From the NCBI GenBank assembly GCA_021014325.1, contig CM037460.1:27308336-27372335 (forward strand): 64,000 bases of DNA, in the 5' to 3' direction. The translations under genes and the position numbers were made by a program. The notes beneath the pieces were generated by a model that did not search any database, was not told the origin of the DNA, and was given only the letters and a program-made list of their open reading frames with translations. Numbering within the stretch: position 1 is the stretch's first letter; every line of letters starts with the position of its first letter. The stretch is from Plazaster borealis (lineage: Eukaryota > Echinodermata > Asteroidea > Forcipulatida > Labidiasteridae). Shown here one piece after another: positions 1 to 22,200 of the stretch.

Positions 1-135
1 CACATCAATGATGGATAAGTGTCTTGCTTAAGGAAACAGGTGTCACGACCGGGACTCAAACCCACACTCTCTGCTGATCAGAAACACCAGAGCTTTAGTT
101 CGGTGTTCTTATCCGCTCGGTCACGACACGCCATC
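1..135 (-). mobile_element. tRNA-derived SINE, head portion, cut by window start
   Basis: On the minus strand it has a tRNA-like A box (CGAGCGGATAAGAACACCG), GATCAGCAGAG and a B box region (GTTTGAGTCCCGG). The sequence matches the other SINE copies. The element runs off the left end. Confidence 0.8.
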
Positions 136-359
136 AAATCAGAAAGATTAAAGTGGGTATTGTTTTTGATGGTGTATTTTGCTTATTGTTTTGTTTTTCT
201 TTAGAGGATTAGTAATACTAAAAGACTTTCTTTCAATATTTTTTTTCTAATTAAATTGTTAACACATCAGTTATCTTTTCTAGTGTTTATAGTATTTGTA
301 ATGTTTTGGAGAAATGCACTCAAAATTTGACTTTAATATCTGTTTTATTTCTTTTGCAG

Positions 360-8603
<8,244 letters not shown>

Positions 8604-8840
8604 TGTGTGCAGTTGGCCAGTTGTTCATTCTTCATATTGTAACTTTCTCAGGTAGGCACAACGTTATAAATTGACGACTGGCAATCGCTGTTATTTTAGA
8701 TATTTTATTATATCCTTTCTGGACTCCTTACATTACACAAAAATATCGGGAGAAGTCATAAAAGAATGTATAAATTATTTACAGTAAAAGAATATTCAAA
8801 TTTATGCAAAATCAGTTCATTAATGTAACATTTTATGAAA

Positions 8841-8846
8841 AATAAA
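8841..8846 (+). promoter_or_regulatory. Candidate polyadenylation signal of DUS2
   Basis: An AATAAA hexamer lies about 240 bp after the DUS2 stop codon in AT-rich sequence. It is the first canonical signal after the stop, and further AATAAA-like motifs occur near 8946. Position supports it but there is no transcript evidence. Confidence 0.5.
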
Positions 8847-9312
8847 CCGAATGACGAAGTCCGGAACAATTCTGATCACTTCATATCTTCATACATTTGT
8901 TTTTTTGTAAACAAACAGTTCAGATATAATTTCATATAATATAAAATAAACCCAAAGTTCATCTACTGATAACCTAAGTAAGCACCAAATATATTAAGAG
9001 CTATCTTTAATAATAATATAAATTCCTCTTCCCAAAAATATTCTCTAAAATGGAAGGATAATGGGTACCTCACAAGAGTAAAACAAATAATAATCCACTA
9101 TTTTTCAAATGGGTAGATTTTTACAGTAAAAATTTGGTTTAGCTGCTCAGTAAAAAAAAAATCTGCTAAGCAAACTCCAGGGTACCAGCCAGGTAGACTA
9201 CTTGTGTATGTAGTAAAGAAATGGTTTTAAACGCTTGGGTCTGCTTAGTGTGTTTATGGAATTTGGCCCAGAAATACGCAACACTGTTTTAAGTGCCGGC
9301 CATGTTGCTAGA

Positions 9313-9606
9313 AGACATCTTAGGCTCCTTTTGAAACCATGGCTATGGCTTCAGCTGAGGTTCAGGCTTAGGCTGTGGCTTAGGCTTAGGCTGAGGTTTA
9401 GGTTTAGGCTTTGGCTAAGGCTGTGGATTAGGCTTATGCTTTAGGCTATGGTTTAGGCTGAGGCTCAGGAGGTGGCTTAGGCTCAGGCTGTGGCTCAGGT
9501 TTAGGCTTAGGCTGTGGCTTAGGCTCAGATTGAAGCTTAAGCTTAGGCTGTGGCTCAGGCTTAGACTAAGGCTTAGGCATAGATTGAAGCTTAGGCTTAG
9601 GCTCCT
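9313..9606 (+). repeat. Degenerate (GGCTTA)n / TTAGGC-like array
   Basis: About 290 bp of degenerate hexamers: GGCTTA with variants GGCTCA, GGCTGT, GGCTGA and GGTTTA. Read in another register the core unit is TTAGGC. It sits about 0.7 kb beyond the DUS2 stop. The Leu-Arg repeat ORFs through it are not credible genes. Confidence 0.9.
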
Positions 9607-10235
9607 TCCGCCCTTTGAAGCCCTGTATCAAAAGTGCATGTATTCAAAACATTTAAAAAGGGCCGTGGTCACTAAAACACCATCAACAAATAAGTTAAGT
9701 AGCTATCACAGGAAAGCCATTTCCTCAAAAATGTATCTACAATACCCATATATAGTATGACTTGCAGTTCTCAAAAAAATAAATGTTCAAAATAAAATAT
9801 TTACAACCACTGTACCGGGTTCACAGTATTGGTTACTATTATTTACAATATTTTCATGCAAAAGTTCCTCAAACTACTTGTAAAAAAATTATTGTTGTGA
9901 TATGATGTTAAATCAAAACACCTCGGTCCCACTTTGTTTATTCTACGTTTTCCAGTCATGCAGAACCTGTGCTTGTTTACTTTCTGTACAAAATATTTAT
10001 TGCCTTGACTTTATGGCATTTTTATCTATCTACTATTTTTGTACGGTATGTTTTTGCACAATTAAGTTAACTATTCTGAATAAATTATCTTACAATATGT
10101 TTTTTTAAAACATTATACATAGTGAGACAAAAGGATGAATTTGTTTTTAATAAAACCTGAAGGGTATGTACGTATGATGCAATACTTTGCCTGTAAACAT
10201 CCCCAAGGTTTTTAGCTCCTTTTATATCATGTATT

Positions 10236-10602
10236 AAAGGGTCTGTATACGTTTGGTAATGACTCTGAAAATTAATGGCAATAAAAACTTACTTGGTAAG
10301 AAGTACAGCAACTTTGGATAGGATAATGCATTTGGAGAAACTTTTCATTTTGAAGTACTGCGGTTTTAGAAAAAGATATCACTTTTTATCCAAAAAAATT
10401 TGAATCTGAGAAGCCTTACTGACAGTAGTGTTTCTCAGATTGTGTATTCCAATTGCAGATTATTCTTCTTGCGTGGCCACAACCGTTCCAGATTTTCAGC
10501 AACATCTCAAAAAGGTTAGTTTTATGGTATATATATCTACAACTATATAGGATTGAAACAAACAGTGGGTTCCAATTACCAAACGTATACATCCCTTGAA
10601 AA
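10236..10602 (+). mobile_element. TTAA-type MITE, subtype 2
   Basis: Starts TTAAAGGGTCTGTATACGTT with AATTACCAAACGTATACATC at the far end. The interior ATTCCAATTGCAGATTATTC and GCGTGGCCACAACCG is shared with the copies at 13285, 36697 and 56030. It lies between DUS2 and LPCAT. Confidence 0.8.
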
Positions 10603-12035
10603 AAAATTTAAAAAATAATTTATGAGGGAGAACTATATTTGAAAGAATCAAGATAGAGAACCAAACAAACATGTAAAAAGAAAGCGTTTAAATGTAATCA
10701 ATCACAGCATTTCTTTAAAGGTGTATCTACAGGTATTGTGCGTAGCAAACTAAATGCAGCAATGGCAAACTTATCAAGCAAAGTAAATCACAGCAAAAAT
10801 AACCATCACTTCAGATAAAGGAATAACTGAAAGAAAAAAAGTGTTTGTTTAAGATCAACTTGAACAAAATTAACATTATTGTTCTTTTCTTATAGAAAGG
10901 TAAACAAGTGCGTAATGATTACATATTATAGAGTAAAACTCAACGAAACAATGTTCATGTTGTAAAAAAAAACCCACATTTTTATTAGTGTCACGCTGAG
11001 CAAAAACGCGATGTTTCCTGAAAAGCCCCTAAGTGCCTAAGAATCAAAACAGCACTGTGGCGTCACACTACGGACTTGATCCAAACAAGACAATGGAAAA
11101 TGCATAACAACAAAGATAAACAACGTTCATCCAGTCCGTTTTGTGACATATTTTACGTCATAACACGCACTGGTTTTACGCCGTTTTCTGAAGCACTGCT
11201 ACTTCAGTGTTGAATTCACATTGCATTTTGACCATTCAATACCATCCACTGAGTTGTTGACTGATATAGATATGCTATGCCAGCCAGCCTGTATTATGAT
11301 ATCGTGTGTTGAATGCATTTACAATTCACACAAGGTACACATGCACAGTTGTGCCACCCTATACAACCCAAGCAGCTGAATGGTTTCAAATGGGTGGTCA
11401 ACTCGCTGGAAAATGTTACCAAGAGTGGAAGAGTTAAAGTTGTGAATGATAGTATTGTTCATCGGTAAGATCAAAGATTGAACAATTAATTCTGTAAACT
11501 GCACTGCTACTACCAACTGGACTGACAAGCAAGTGTAATGATACAATGCTCCGGATACTAATCTACTACATGGCAAAAGAGAAGAGTTTATTTAGAGCAA
11601 CGGGACATCTACTCTAGAATTGGTTGGAATTAAGCTGGATATCCAAACTAAAATTTGAAGCAGATTGCGTGTTTCTCTGCTAGGAGTGAAAGCATAGATT
11701 ATGCAGCAGGATCAAAGTTCCATCATTTAATATCAAGGTTTAATCTCAAACATTGTAAAGAGCATTTTTATCAAACATACTGCAACGGATTTCCAAAAAA
11801 GCTAAAATATTTTTGTAATTGGTTAGGGTTGTTTTTAAGCTCAATTTGCAAAATATAAATAAAAGGTGAGATTTAATTAGTAAACTAAAAATATTTAAAA
11901 AAAAGGAAAAGAAAAACCACATTTAAATATATAAAATTCTTCTGGCTTGACTCCTAAATGCGATGATTTCTGCAAATGGAACAAAAACAAACAAAAGGGT
12001 CGAATTTTCAATAAGCAGCGAAGTTGAAAGTTGAA

Positions 12036-12371
12036 CTTAACCCATATCTGCCAAGCTACGGAAATCCTGTGTACGCCTGAACGCTGTTTAATGCCATGCT
12101 TTGAGAAACCCCGTGGGTGAACACAGACGTCGGTGTCTGATCTTTCTTTGTACTCTCACTACTAGTGATACGAGACGGGAAACATGTCAAATTATATATC
12201 ACATTAAAGAGAACGAGGTGATCTTTCCAACGGTATACAGTTTGTTGGGATATGTTCATTTGCAAGGCTGTAAATCATGAATGTTTATTGTAATGCAGTA
12301 ATTAGTGCTGCATGGGCTTCGGCAGAAACAGTGTTTATGTACTGTGACCAGTCAGGCGGATATGGGTTAAG
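12036..12371. mobile_element. TIR element, CTTAACCCATATCTGCC termini
   Basis: About 336 bp with 17-bp ends CTTAACCCATATCTGCC and GGCGGATATGGGTTAAG (one mismatch). It lies between DUS2 and the LPCAT 3' end. Nonautonomous. Confidence 0.75.
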
Positions 12372-12934
12372 CTTGCGAAACAAAACAGTCAGTAAAAGAT
12401 GGTAATATTGCCATAAGGAAGAAAAATGTAAATATGCTGATTATGTACAAACAATACTTTGAGGTAAAAAATAACTGGACTTCTGGACAAGGACGATACA
12501 GCTTCGTCTTTAGGGGCCCTCAAAAGCTGTCAACATTCTCACATTCATAAAAAGAGTACGACAGGGGGGGTAGGGGGTCTGAAGCTGTGAAAAACTTTAA
12601 AAGGTGTTGAATATCGTGATAACTCTACAGTTACAATGAACAGACGGAACACGTTCACTCAGGACAAAATTACTAAAAGTAATATCAGGCACTCAGGTTT
12701 TGTTGGGGGGGTGGGGGCAGGGGGGCATACTGAAGAGTAGTACTCCTAATACATCCTTCAAAATGTTGACAAATATTGACAATCCCTTAAATTTCAATTG
12801 AAGTTTTGATAACGGACAAGACAAATATCCCATTTACAGAGAATAATCTTTATGGCCTGGTAAACCTGATTAAGGCTGTAAGATTTAAGAAAGACTATTC
12901 ATCACATCGATACGGGAGCCAAACCAGCATCATG

Positions 12935-15900
12935 TCAGTCTCGTTTCTTCTCGTCCTGCGTCTTAGAAGCAGCGCCCTCTTGCTTCAGTTCAGCCTGTGA
13001 TCTTTCCAGATCCATGTCGCCCTGAGCAGTGCAGAGGTCGCCCTTGAAATCTGCCTCGATGGTTTCCGGTAGCGTCGCTAGGCTCTGGTACATCGTGAAC
13101 AGCTTGGTGTATTCTGGCTTCTTCTGAATGTAGGCCTTGAACTCATCTGAGACGGTCAGACGTAAGAAAAAAAATCGTTATAACCAAAGATGAGCACACA
13201 CTGCATAATTCTTCTTTCCCTCCTCTTTTCTAAAAGGCACAGCAATCAATGAACAAATTTGCTCCTTGCATGGATTTGTGCCCAATGTCTTAAATGCATC
13301 GCACACGTTTGGTAATTGGAGCCTATTGTTTGTTTCAATCCTACATAGTTGTAGATATATACCATAAAACTAGCCTCAAGTAGCGTTTTTGAGATATTGC
13401 CGAAAATCTGGAGCGGTTATGTCCACGCAGGAAGAATAATCTGCATTGGAATACACACTCTGAGAAGCGTTATCGTAACGCTTCTCAATATTCAAAATAT
13501 TTTGGGGATAAAAAGTGATATCTTTTTCCATAACCGCAATCCTTTGAAGTAAAAAGTCTCTCAAAATGCATTATACTATCCAAAGCTGCTGTACTTCTTA
13601 CCAAGTAAGTTTTTATTGCCATAAATTTTCAGAGTCATTACCAAACGTGTACGATGCCTTTAATCTAAAACCTGTTCCTTTCACATACCAGCTAAGACTT
13701 TGTAAAGACAATATATATTGCATTGTCGTGGGCCTTCCATCTCTTTCTGGGAGGCCCTCTGTTGACAGGGCGTGGGGTGATGATCAGACATTACATAACG
13801 CTTTCCAACGGTCTGATTGTTCTTTAGAAACATGATCGTAACAAAAATAAGGGCCAATAAAATCTGTAAATGTCTTTGAGAAAACGTCTTTATATGTGTG
13901 TCCAAACTGAGTTTCATTGATAAAACAAATTATTAATGGCTAGACAAATAAATTTTGACCGAAAATAATCTCGCCAGGGTTAACGGGAAAAGGATTTTTA
14001 ATCCCTAAGCGAACTGGTTAATGGCTGCTGAATAGCTAGCAATAGCTTCCTACCATATTTAACTGTGCCAGTGTTGTCTGTATCTGCTTGATTGAAGAGT
14101 TTCAACGACTCTTCATGAGCCATACCGAAAGCGCTGTCCATGATGCGACACATATCATCTGGTAAGATGTAATCCTTGTCACCACCAAACATCTACAGAA
14201 AAAATAAAATGAGAAAATAGAATTAGCTGTTGCAAACTGATAACCAACCAAAAGGACCTATAGTTAATGGTCTGACGTTTCGACCCTAGCAGAGTCTTTC
14301 TCGAAGGCTAAAAATAAAATATCTGATTACCAGCCTGTAATAAAGTGCATTGAATCAATATGGGCAAGTTTGTTTAAATGTGGACCGAGTCATCTTGTTT
14401 ACAAAACAATGACCTTCAACATTCCGTGGCGTTTCCTGGCAGGCAAAATCACAGGTCAAGTGAAAAAGCTGTCTTTTTTCCATCATTATTATAAATTGAA
14501 ATCAAATGACCATATTTTTGACCGCATGGGGGTGCTTTCATAAGGGAATGTCTTGCATGACAATTACAGTTTCATCTTATTTTAATTGCCTGTATGTAGT
14601 TTTCTTGCATCTATGACGAAAAACATAAACATAATAATAACAACAATGAAAAAAAAAACCCACATCAGTTCCAAAATACTCAATATTTACCGAGAATGCA
14701 AGCTGCAATGTCTCATCATTGTTGACAGGTTGGGCAACCAGCGAGCAGCCAATCACATATTCTCTGAAATCAATCTTTCCACTACCATCCTGAAAGAGAC
14801 AAAAGTAACAACAAACTTATCAAGCCTTTCTAAAACAACTCATTGTAATGTCTCATCAGTTCAAACTCTTTGTGAATTCCTTCTTACCCTGTCATAGAGA
14901 TTAAAGACCTCCTCTAGAGCTGGGGAGACGGGTAGTTCCAGATACTGAGCCAGATCATCAATTCCTATATAGCCTCCAGACTTAGCGATATTAGCGTAAG
15001 ACTTCAATCTCTCCTGTAAGTGATCCATTTTGACCCTGGAAAAGAAAATTAATCTTGTCATTCTTATGCAAACCTCTTCTTTTTACAGTGATGGTAGCTT
15101 TCCTGAACTCTGAAAACCCCAACAGCGCAGGCATGGATTTACACGGAGGTCACGGAGGCCATGGCCTCTGTTGCCACTGGTCTCGGCCTTGGTGCCCCTT
15201 CAAAAGTTTCCAAATAGACTTAAGATTTTTCAATGGAAGTGACCTTTGCAAAATGAAAATGGCCTTGCTCTCTCAAAGGGCAGAAATTCTAGGCTTGACA
15301 GCAACACAGTCAATGAGAAAAGGAAAAGGGACAATAAAAGAATGGGGACTTCTTTTAACAGTGATGATAGCTTTTGTGAATTCCGGGACCTCAACAAAGA
15401 TCTAAGTCAACAAGCAAACATATTATGAAATTCCTTACCCAAGTTTTGTGAGAAGTTTCTGGAACTCGACGAGGCCAACCTCAATAGGTAGACCCATCTC
15501 ATGAGCTCTCATCATTAGTCTGCAATCCTCAAAGGTGTGGTCTGTTACTGGCTTGCCTATTGCACTGAGGAAGCAAGGTACAAGACCCAAGATGATAAAC
15601 ACAATGTTAGGCTGTGCCTGAATTGTCGGCTGCGGCTACGGCTTAATTGCCGCATCATCAAGCGTTGAAGTATGGGACGTCCTTAGCAACACCCTTAGCA
15701 ACAGTTGTAGCGCTAGCCATAGCCACCAATTCAGATACAGCCTTATTTACCAGGGCTCGTATTCATAAAGCTGTTAAGCACACAAGTTTGCTTAGCATAA
15801 ACAGGCTACCAGACAAAATGTCATGTAATGCACATCCATAGCTTTGGTTTCAATGGATAGTTCCTGATAAATGCCATCTTTACAGGCAACTTGGGTTTTG

Positions 15901-16216
15901 GCTTTGAGCTGCGTCAAGTAATCTAGTTTTTCAATGCAGCCATGTGGTTCACCAACCAATCATGCAAGGAATTTGATCAAACTCCACAATGCCGCATGCG
16001 GTATTTACGCATAACACACAGTTGTCCTGTCCTGTCACAGTCTTTTGTTATGTGTGGGACTGCATGCCTGCGGGTAATAGTAGTTTATTTAGCTTTTGCT
16101 TTCCCTGACCCACATAGCTGTTGCTGTTTTTTTTTTTTTTTTGTTTTGTTTTTTATTTTTATTTATATTTGTTGTTGTACTAGCCCTTTTTTTTTTTTAG
16201 TATTTTTCTGTGTATT

Positions 16217-16251
<35 letters not shown>

Positions 16252-19200
16252 TTTTTGCTTTTTTTTTTTTTACGTTTATTATTATATATGTATTATTATG
16301 TATTTGTACGTTTTGCTTTGTTTGTTTTAAATAATAAATAATAATAATAATAAATAATAATAAAAAAAACAGGATGTATGATTGGCCGTAAGATGGCGGA
16401 CTTTACACAGTGTAACGTCAATTGGGAACCATCTATGATTTGGGTTGAAACTGGGTAAAAGACAAGGCTGTGATACACTGCATTGGTTAGAGAAATGCTG
16501 ACTGGAACAACATTTCTGAGAACTAAGAAATGTCACTTGACAATTTGTTGCGAGCTATAATAATAATAATTACTAGTTCTTATATAGCGCATTTTACAAT
16601 AACGTATCAATGCACTTTACATTAGTGCCCTGGTCATTGGGCCAATAACATTCATTTAATCCTTCTCAGCTCCCTTGGGAGTATACAGCCCCGAGCTGCC
16701 GTGGTGCTCTAAAGACTTTTTCAAACACAATATCAACCTCTACCCTTGCAGGTACTTTTTTATACCCCTGGGTGAAGAGAAGCAATTATAGTAAAGCATC
16801 TTGCTCAAGGACACAAGTGTCATGACCGGGATTCGAACCCACAATGACTTAACCACCAGAGCTTGAACTCGGTGCTCTAAACCGCTCGGCCATGACACCC
16901 TATGTGATTGATACTGGAGTGTTACACTTACTCGGCAATGACAGCTCTTACATTCCTTGCAAATAGCTTAGAGTCTTTGATCTCATCTTCATTAGGTGTG
17001 TAGACTGGAAGGAAATTCACCTCCAGTGAATTGCTGAAATTGCACAGGGTAAGCCACAGAACCGTCAAGCTGCAGTCAGAGAAAAAAAACCAAGGTCATT
17101 ATTTCCACTTTGGTCAGACTTTGAAAGAAATTAATCAAGACTGTAGGACTGGAATATGTTTATTAAAACTCGATATAAATTGGTTCTTAGACTATTAACA
17201 AAGTTTTAATCTTTATTCATAAGCACCTGGGACAGTTCATCCATCCTAATTGGTCGGAAGAGATCACGTGGCCATGCTTAAGCGTGTGAGATAATCAGGG
17301 TGAGGATTGTTTAAACGTGGCCTGAGGGAACCGAGTCAACAGAGGGCGCTATCGGATGATAGTAAAAAGTGCGCAAGTTTCACAGCCCAATTTAAGTTAG
17401 GTAGGTCGCATATTAATTGGCCCCCTTAAGTTTCAAACTTGTGAGCAATAGTTTGAAACTGAAGCGCGCAAGTTCTAAACTTGCGCAGGAAGCTACTTTG
17501 CGCTCAACATGGATAATAATTCAACGCAGAGTCAGGGTGAGCTGAGGCTAAACTGTCAGATTTATTCTCAACTTCCAAAGGTTTTTTGATGTTTTTAACT
17601 GAAAGGTATTTAAGAAATGGAATAAAAGATTGGTGATTCAACCTTGCAGGGTCGTGGCTGTGCGATAAAGGTCCTCGCCTTTGACTCGGTTCTTCATCCA
17701 CGACCATGCCAGTTTTAAACGTCCGTTTAAGCTTACTCTTTTATTCCCTTAATATTAATCACACTAATTTGATTGACACCTATAAGGTGTTTTTCACATG
17801 TGAAATTGGGCTTCACTTACGCTCCTGGACCATCCCAAGTCCAGGTGAATGTGTCCAATGAATTCTTGTATTGAATTGCAACAGGTTGGACTGGAACCCC
17901 CGGGTAAAAAGCACCTGAAATAAAACACAAACAATCAATTTGGCTCAATATTGCATCCTGTGAATTGTTATATTAAATTGCAACATGTTGGACTTGCAAA
18001 CAGTGCTCGAATAGTGTTATAGATGATTATACACTGTACATCAAAGATGATTCCTGTAAGCAAGAACAACTTCAAGTAAATCACACCTTACCTTACATTT
18101 AATCATTTAAGATTTGCAGAATATAATAACTGGATCTATTCTACAGAATGGCGTGTCGTGGCCGAGTGGATAAGAACACCGGACTCAAAATCTGGTTTTT
18201 CTGATCAGCAGAGTGTGGGTTCGAGTCCCGGTCATGACACTTGTGCCCTTAAGCAAGACACTTAACCATTATTGCTGCGTCCTTCGGATGTGACACAAAT
18301 CCGTAGGTCCCGTGTGTTGTGTAATGCACGTAAAGAACCCAGTGTACTTATCGTAAAGAGAAGGGGTTAGCCCCTGTGTTTCTGGTTTGATTGGCTGCAT
18401 ATTGCGCCACAGCACCTTGTAAACCATTATTACATGTACATGGTGATATAGGTCTGATACTTCAAAAACGTAGCTCCACATACCTTACAGGAAAAATACT
18501 GAATGTTGGTGCAACATGAGTGTCACTGAGTGACGGATTTGAGTGCAATATAAGAAGCCACTATTATTACAGAATGCCCCAAATCTGACCTCCTTTGAAT
18601 GTGATGAGGCATGAGCCATTGGTACAGGTGCCCTCTGGAAAGATGGTGATCTGAGGCCAATCACTGTCTGGAGCACATCGTCTTTTTATCTCATTGATGG
18701 TCTTCAGTCTAGAGTTGGGATCCGTCCTTGAAACATAGACTGGTTGTAGGCAGTCCACTAAGGCTGGATTAGGGGTAGAAAAGGAAGCCAATTATTAAAG
18801 GGTCAAGATGGTACGCAGAAATAAAACGGAGTACGAAAAATGAAGGAAAAGAACAGACTTTTGGAGGGAAAGGGACCTTCGGGAAGACATAGGCCCAATT
18901 TCTGAGAGCTGCTTAAACACAAAATAATTATGCTTACCAGAATAAGGTTACCAGCCAAAATACTATGTCACATGTACAATTTATGACTGGTATCCTGCTC
19001 CTTTTTGCTTAGCAGAAAATTGTTAAGTTACATTTCCTGCTTAAGCGGCTCTATGAAATTGGGCCCGGTACATTTTCTATGATGACAAATTTTGAAGTAG
19101 TGTTTGAAGAAGTCTTGACTGTGGCATAAGATTTACAATATTGAAATACAAAGGGAAATTTACAGGGAAATTATTGGAAGTAGTTTGTGAGTTTTAACCA

Positions 19201-22200
19201 GTATAGAGAAAGAGGACTTAAAATTGTTATCTGTTTTTATTTGAACAAGCACTAAGAAAATATCTCATTAGTTTTGTCGTGCTTCAATACTTAACACAAC
19301 TGAAAGATATTTAAAGATATTATTACACAGTGAGGTACTTTTAGTCAATTGAAAAACACAAGACCACCTGAGTTGTCCGGTCATGAGTTTACTGGCCCGA
19401 GGCTAAAATCACTGGCCTTGGGCCTGCGGTCCAGTTTAATTTCGAGCCCTGAAGGGTCATGCAAAAAATACCAAATATTTTGATTTAAGAATCGTAAAAT
19501 CTCTTTTGTGGGAGTGTTGGCTCTGAAAAAGAGCCAGTGTGGATTTAACTTCATGATATCAAACCTTCTTTTGCAAGAGACAACACTGGCCAAAGAGTCT
19601 TAAACAAAATGTAGAATAATCAAGGTTTTCAACATAAGCACAACACACATGCACAAGGCAGACTATCATCTAAATACTTGTATGCAAATAACTGCAGGCT
19701 GGGGAGGGGAGGGGGGGGGGCATGCCTGACAATACACATTCCTGTTAACAAAGTTAGGTCACTCAGACATGCACTGAATATACATTATATACCTCCATCA
19801 CAGCACACCATCTTATCTTTTCAATACACACCCATGTATTCCAAATTGAGGCCAGAAGGTTAAATAGTCTGGCCCCTTTTTGTGATTAATTAGAGACAGT
19901 ATTAATGAATCTTGACATTGTACTCGGGGAACATGACAAGATGGTGGTCACATGAAAAAGGTCTATTAAATTTACAAATGCAGCATCACTAGACAAACTC
20001 AATGCTAAAAGGAGGGTATAGGAAACAGGGAAAGAATACACAAGTTTAAAAGAATAATAAATAAAAAAATTCACAGTAAATATGTTGATTTCTTAGTTAC
20101 TTTCTTTGATAATTCATATTTTTTGAAAAAGGGGAATAAGCTGTTGCATACTGCTTACCAGCCAAAATGACATGTGGTGCAAATGGGATAATTGTTATTT
20201 TAGCCATTGAGAAAACTCTGCCATGGTCAAAACGTGAGGCCATTAATAACGTTTGAATTGTTATTTCTGATGAAAATCACACAACATAGGGCCAAAGGCA
20301 TGCGGCCAATAATTTTTTATTTTAACGAAAATCATCCAACACAAACAAGGCCAGAGACCTACAAGGCAAATCTAGAAAAGATAGGAAGAGAGAAGATATT
20401 CTTTCACATTTCTCATCAACTGTGATATTTTCAAAATGTAGTTTCCATCATGTCTGTTACATTATGCTTGGTGAACCATCTTAGACCAAGTGAATTTAAG
20501 GCAGAAGAAATACACTGCAAGTGCATGCAGTCACAACAACCTTACAAATTTATTTTGTTTTCACTTTGAACAGTTGCCAGGGTTCTCCCTGTGCACAAGC
20601 TAGCGTGTCGGGCTGATACACAAGATTTGCACGCCGATACGCGAAACTTTTGACCGATACGCAAATAAAAAAAAGTTCTAGCTTTTTTTTTCAAAAAAAA
20701 AAATCAAGAGAATACCATAAAGAATGCTCCAGATTGCACAGTAGGGCTTTTAAAACCAAGATAAACACCAAGTAGAAAACATTCCGAAGACCTTGTTTCA
20801 ATTCAGCGTGTTTCGGCCAAACTTCAGAAATTTGGGTCCAGAATGCCCCAGTTTTGGAAAAAAACCTGGGGAGAATTCCGAGTTCTTTGAAACACACACT
20901 TTGTCAGAACTCAAACTTTATACCATACGTGTAACTAGCTCTACCCTTGCATGTGATGTCACAAGCTCAAAATGTGCCCTCACTGAGGTCAATGAAGACC
21001 TCTCATTGGCTGAGAGTTGTGGTTTGTACATACAAGCTTGCGTGTTTCAATTGTTTGACCTCAGTGATGGCAGCCAATGCAAGAGGTCTATAGCATTCAC
21101 TCTGACAACTCAACCAATTTGATAAGTTTTTCAAATTTCATTTGAATGATTGTATTCACTGAAGACTTGTGGATGGGAATTACTTTTTTTCTTGCAAAAA
21201 ACAATAACGTAATATCCCTTAAGTAAACACCTATTACACCGAAGAACAAAAAACATTTTTATGACAGATTTGTGGCCTTGCATGTGCATGGTGGAGAATT
21301 GATTTTACTTTTGGTTTCCAGTAAACCAAATAGGTGCTGTTATTTAATAACCGCAAACTGTGATTTATAATCTGCAGTTTTCCTTTCTGTGGTTAAACCA
21401 GCCCTTTCACCCTACCCCCCCCCTCCACTGTCTCCTTTTTCATTGTTCATCCATTGCTTTTCTCTGAGCATTCTGCCTCTCTCTCTGTTTTCATCTCTTT
21501 CCACTTGACTGCTTCTGTTACACCAGTATACCTGTTTATGTGTGTTGTGTTGTCATTTAGCCTTTTAACAAATTGTTGGCATTCGTCCTATTTTAATTAC
21601 AACCTTGTTTAAAAACCAAACTGTCTTGAGGGTTTCGGGGATTACACAGTAGATGAAGTATTGAAACTTTGCTAGATAAATAGCATATAGTATCACACAC
21701 ACAGTGCCACCTACTTCTGAAAAGAGGTGTTTGCCTATTCTCTATTCTTGATACCCCACTCAGCACCTGATGACCCACAAACACGACCGACGGGTCGAAG
21801 AAACTTGTGTGGGGTGCAATGACCAGAATGTGGGCTTCTGAGGGGTCTGCCTGACGACCTTTGACCTTGATCCTGTGGAACCCTAGTAGAAAGACGTGTA
21901 TTCGGCCGAGCCACATCACTAAGTTTTGTAGGGTTCTGTAATGGGAGATCACGGAGAGGTCAAAACAATGCAATGTTTGGCAGAGGGTCATTGGTCTAAA
22001 CAGGAACATCGGGTAACGATTATTTGGAGGTTCGCTGAATCTGTTGTAAAAAACAATGTAATGTTTGTTACAGGTCATCGGGTTCAAAGGTCACAAGCTT
22101 TGAAGTGCCTCTGCTGTAACAAAGAAAGTGTAGGTGAAAATAATGCAATGTATGGTGGAGATCATCAGGTTCAAAGGTCATACAAGGACAAATCAGCTAA

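Larger units (their letters stand above)
8847..12934. other. Convergent intergenic region DUS2-LPCAT
   Basis: About 4 kb between the two 3' ends. It holds a partial GGGCCCAATTTCAT-type fragment (about 9131-9270), the GGCTTA array, a TTAA MITE (10236-10602) and a TIR element (12036-12371). The rest is AT-rich with no credible coding exon. Both 3' UTRs must end here. Confidence 0.7.

Noticed and set aside
15942..16334. 130-residue ORF rich in Phe
   Set aside because: It reads through a 150-bp T-rich tract inside an LPCAT intron; composition explains it.
18147..18240. Possible tRNA gene with A and B boxes
   Set aside because: The same sequence recurs about a dozen times joined to one non-tRNA body and an ATT tail, and the acceptor stem is not closed. 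It is a SINE head, not a functional tRNA.
21955..22190. Tandem coding repeats in the 120-residue plus-strand ORF at 21941-22303
   Set aside because: The ORF lies antisense to and overlapping LPCAT exon B's upstream side; the repeats (ATGTAATGTTTG/TTCAAAGGTCA) are irregular and not frame-preserving.
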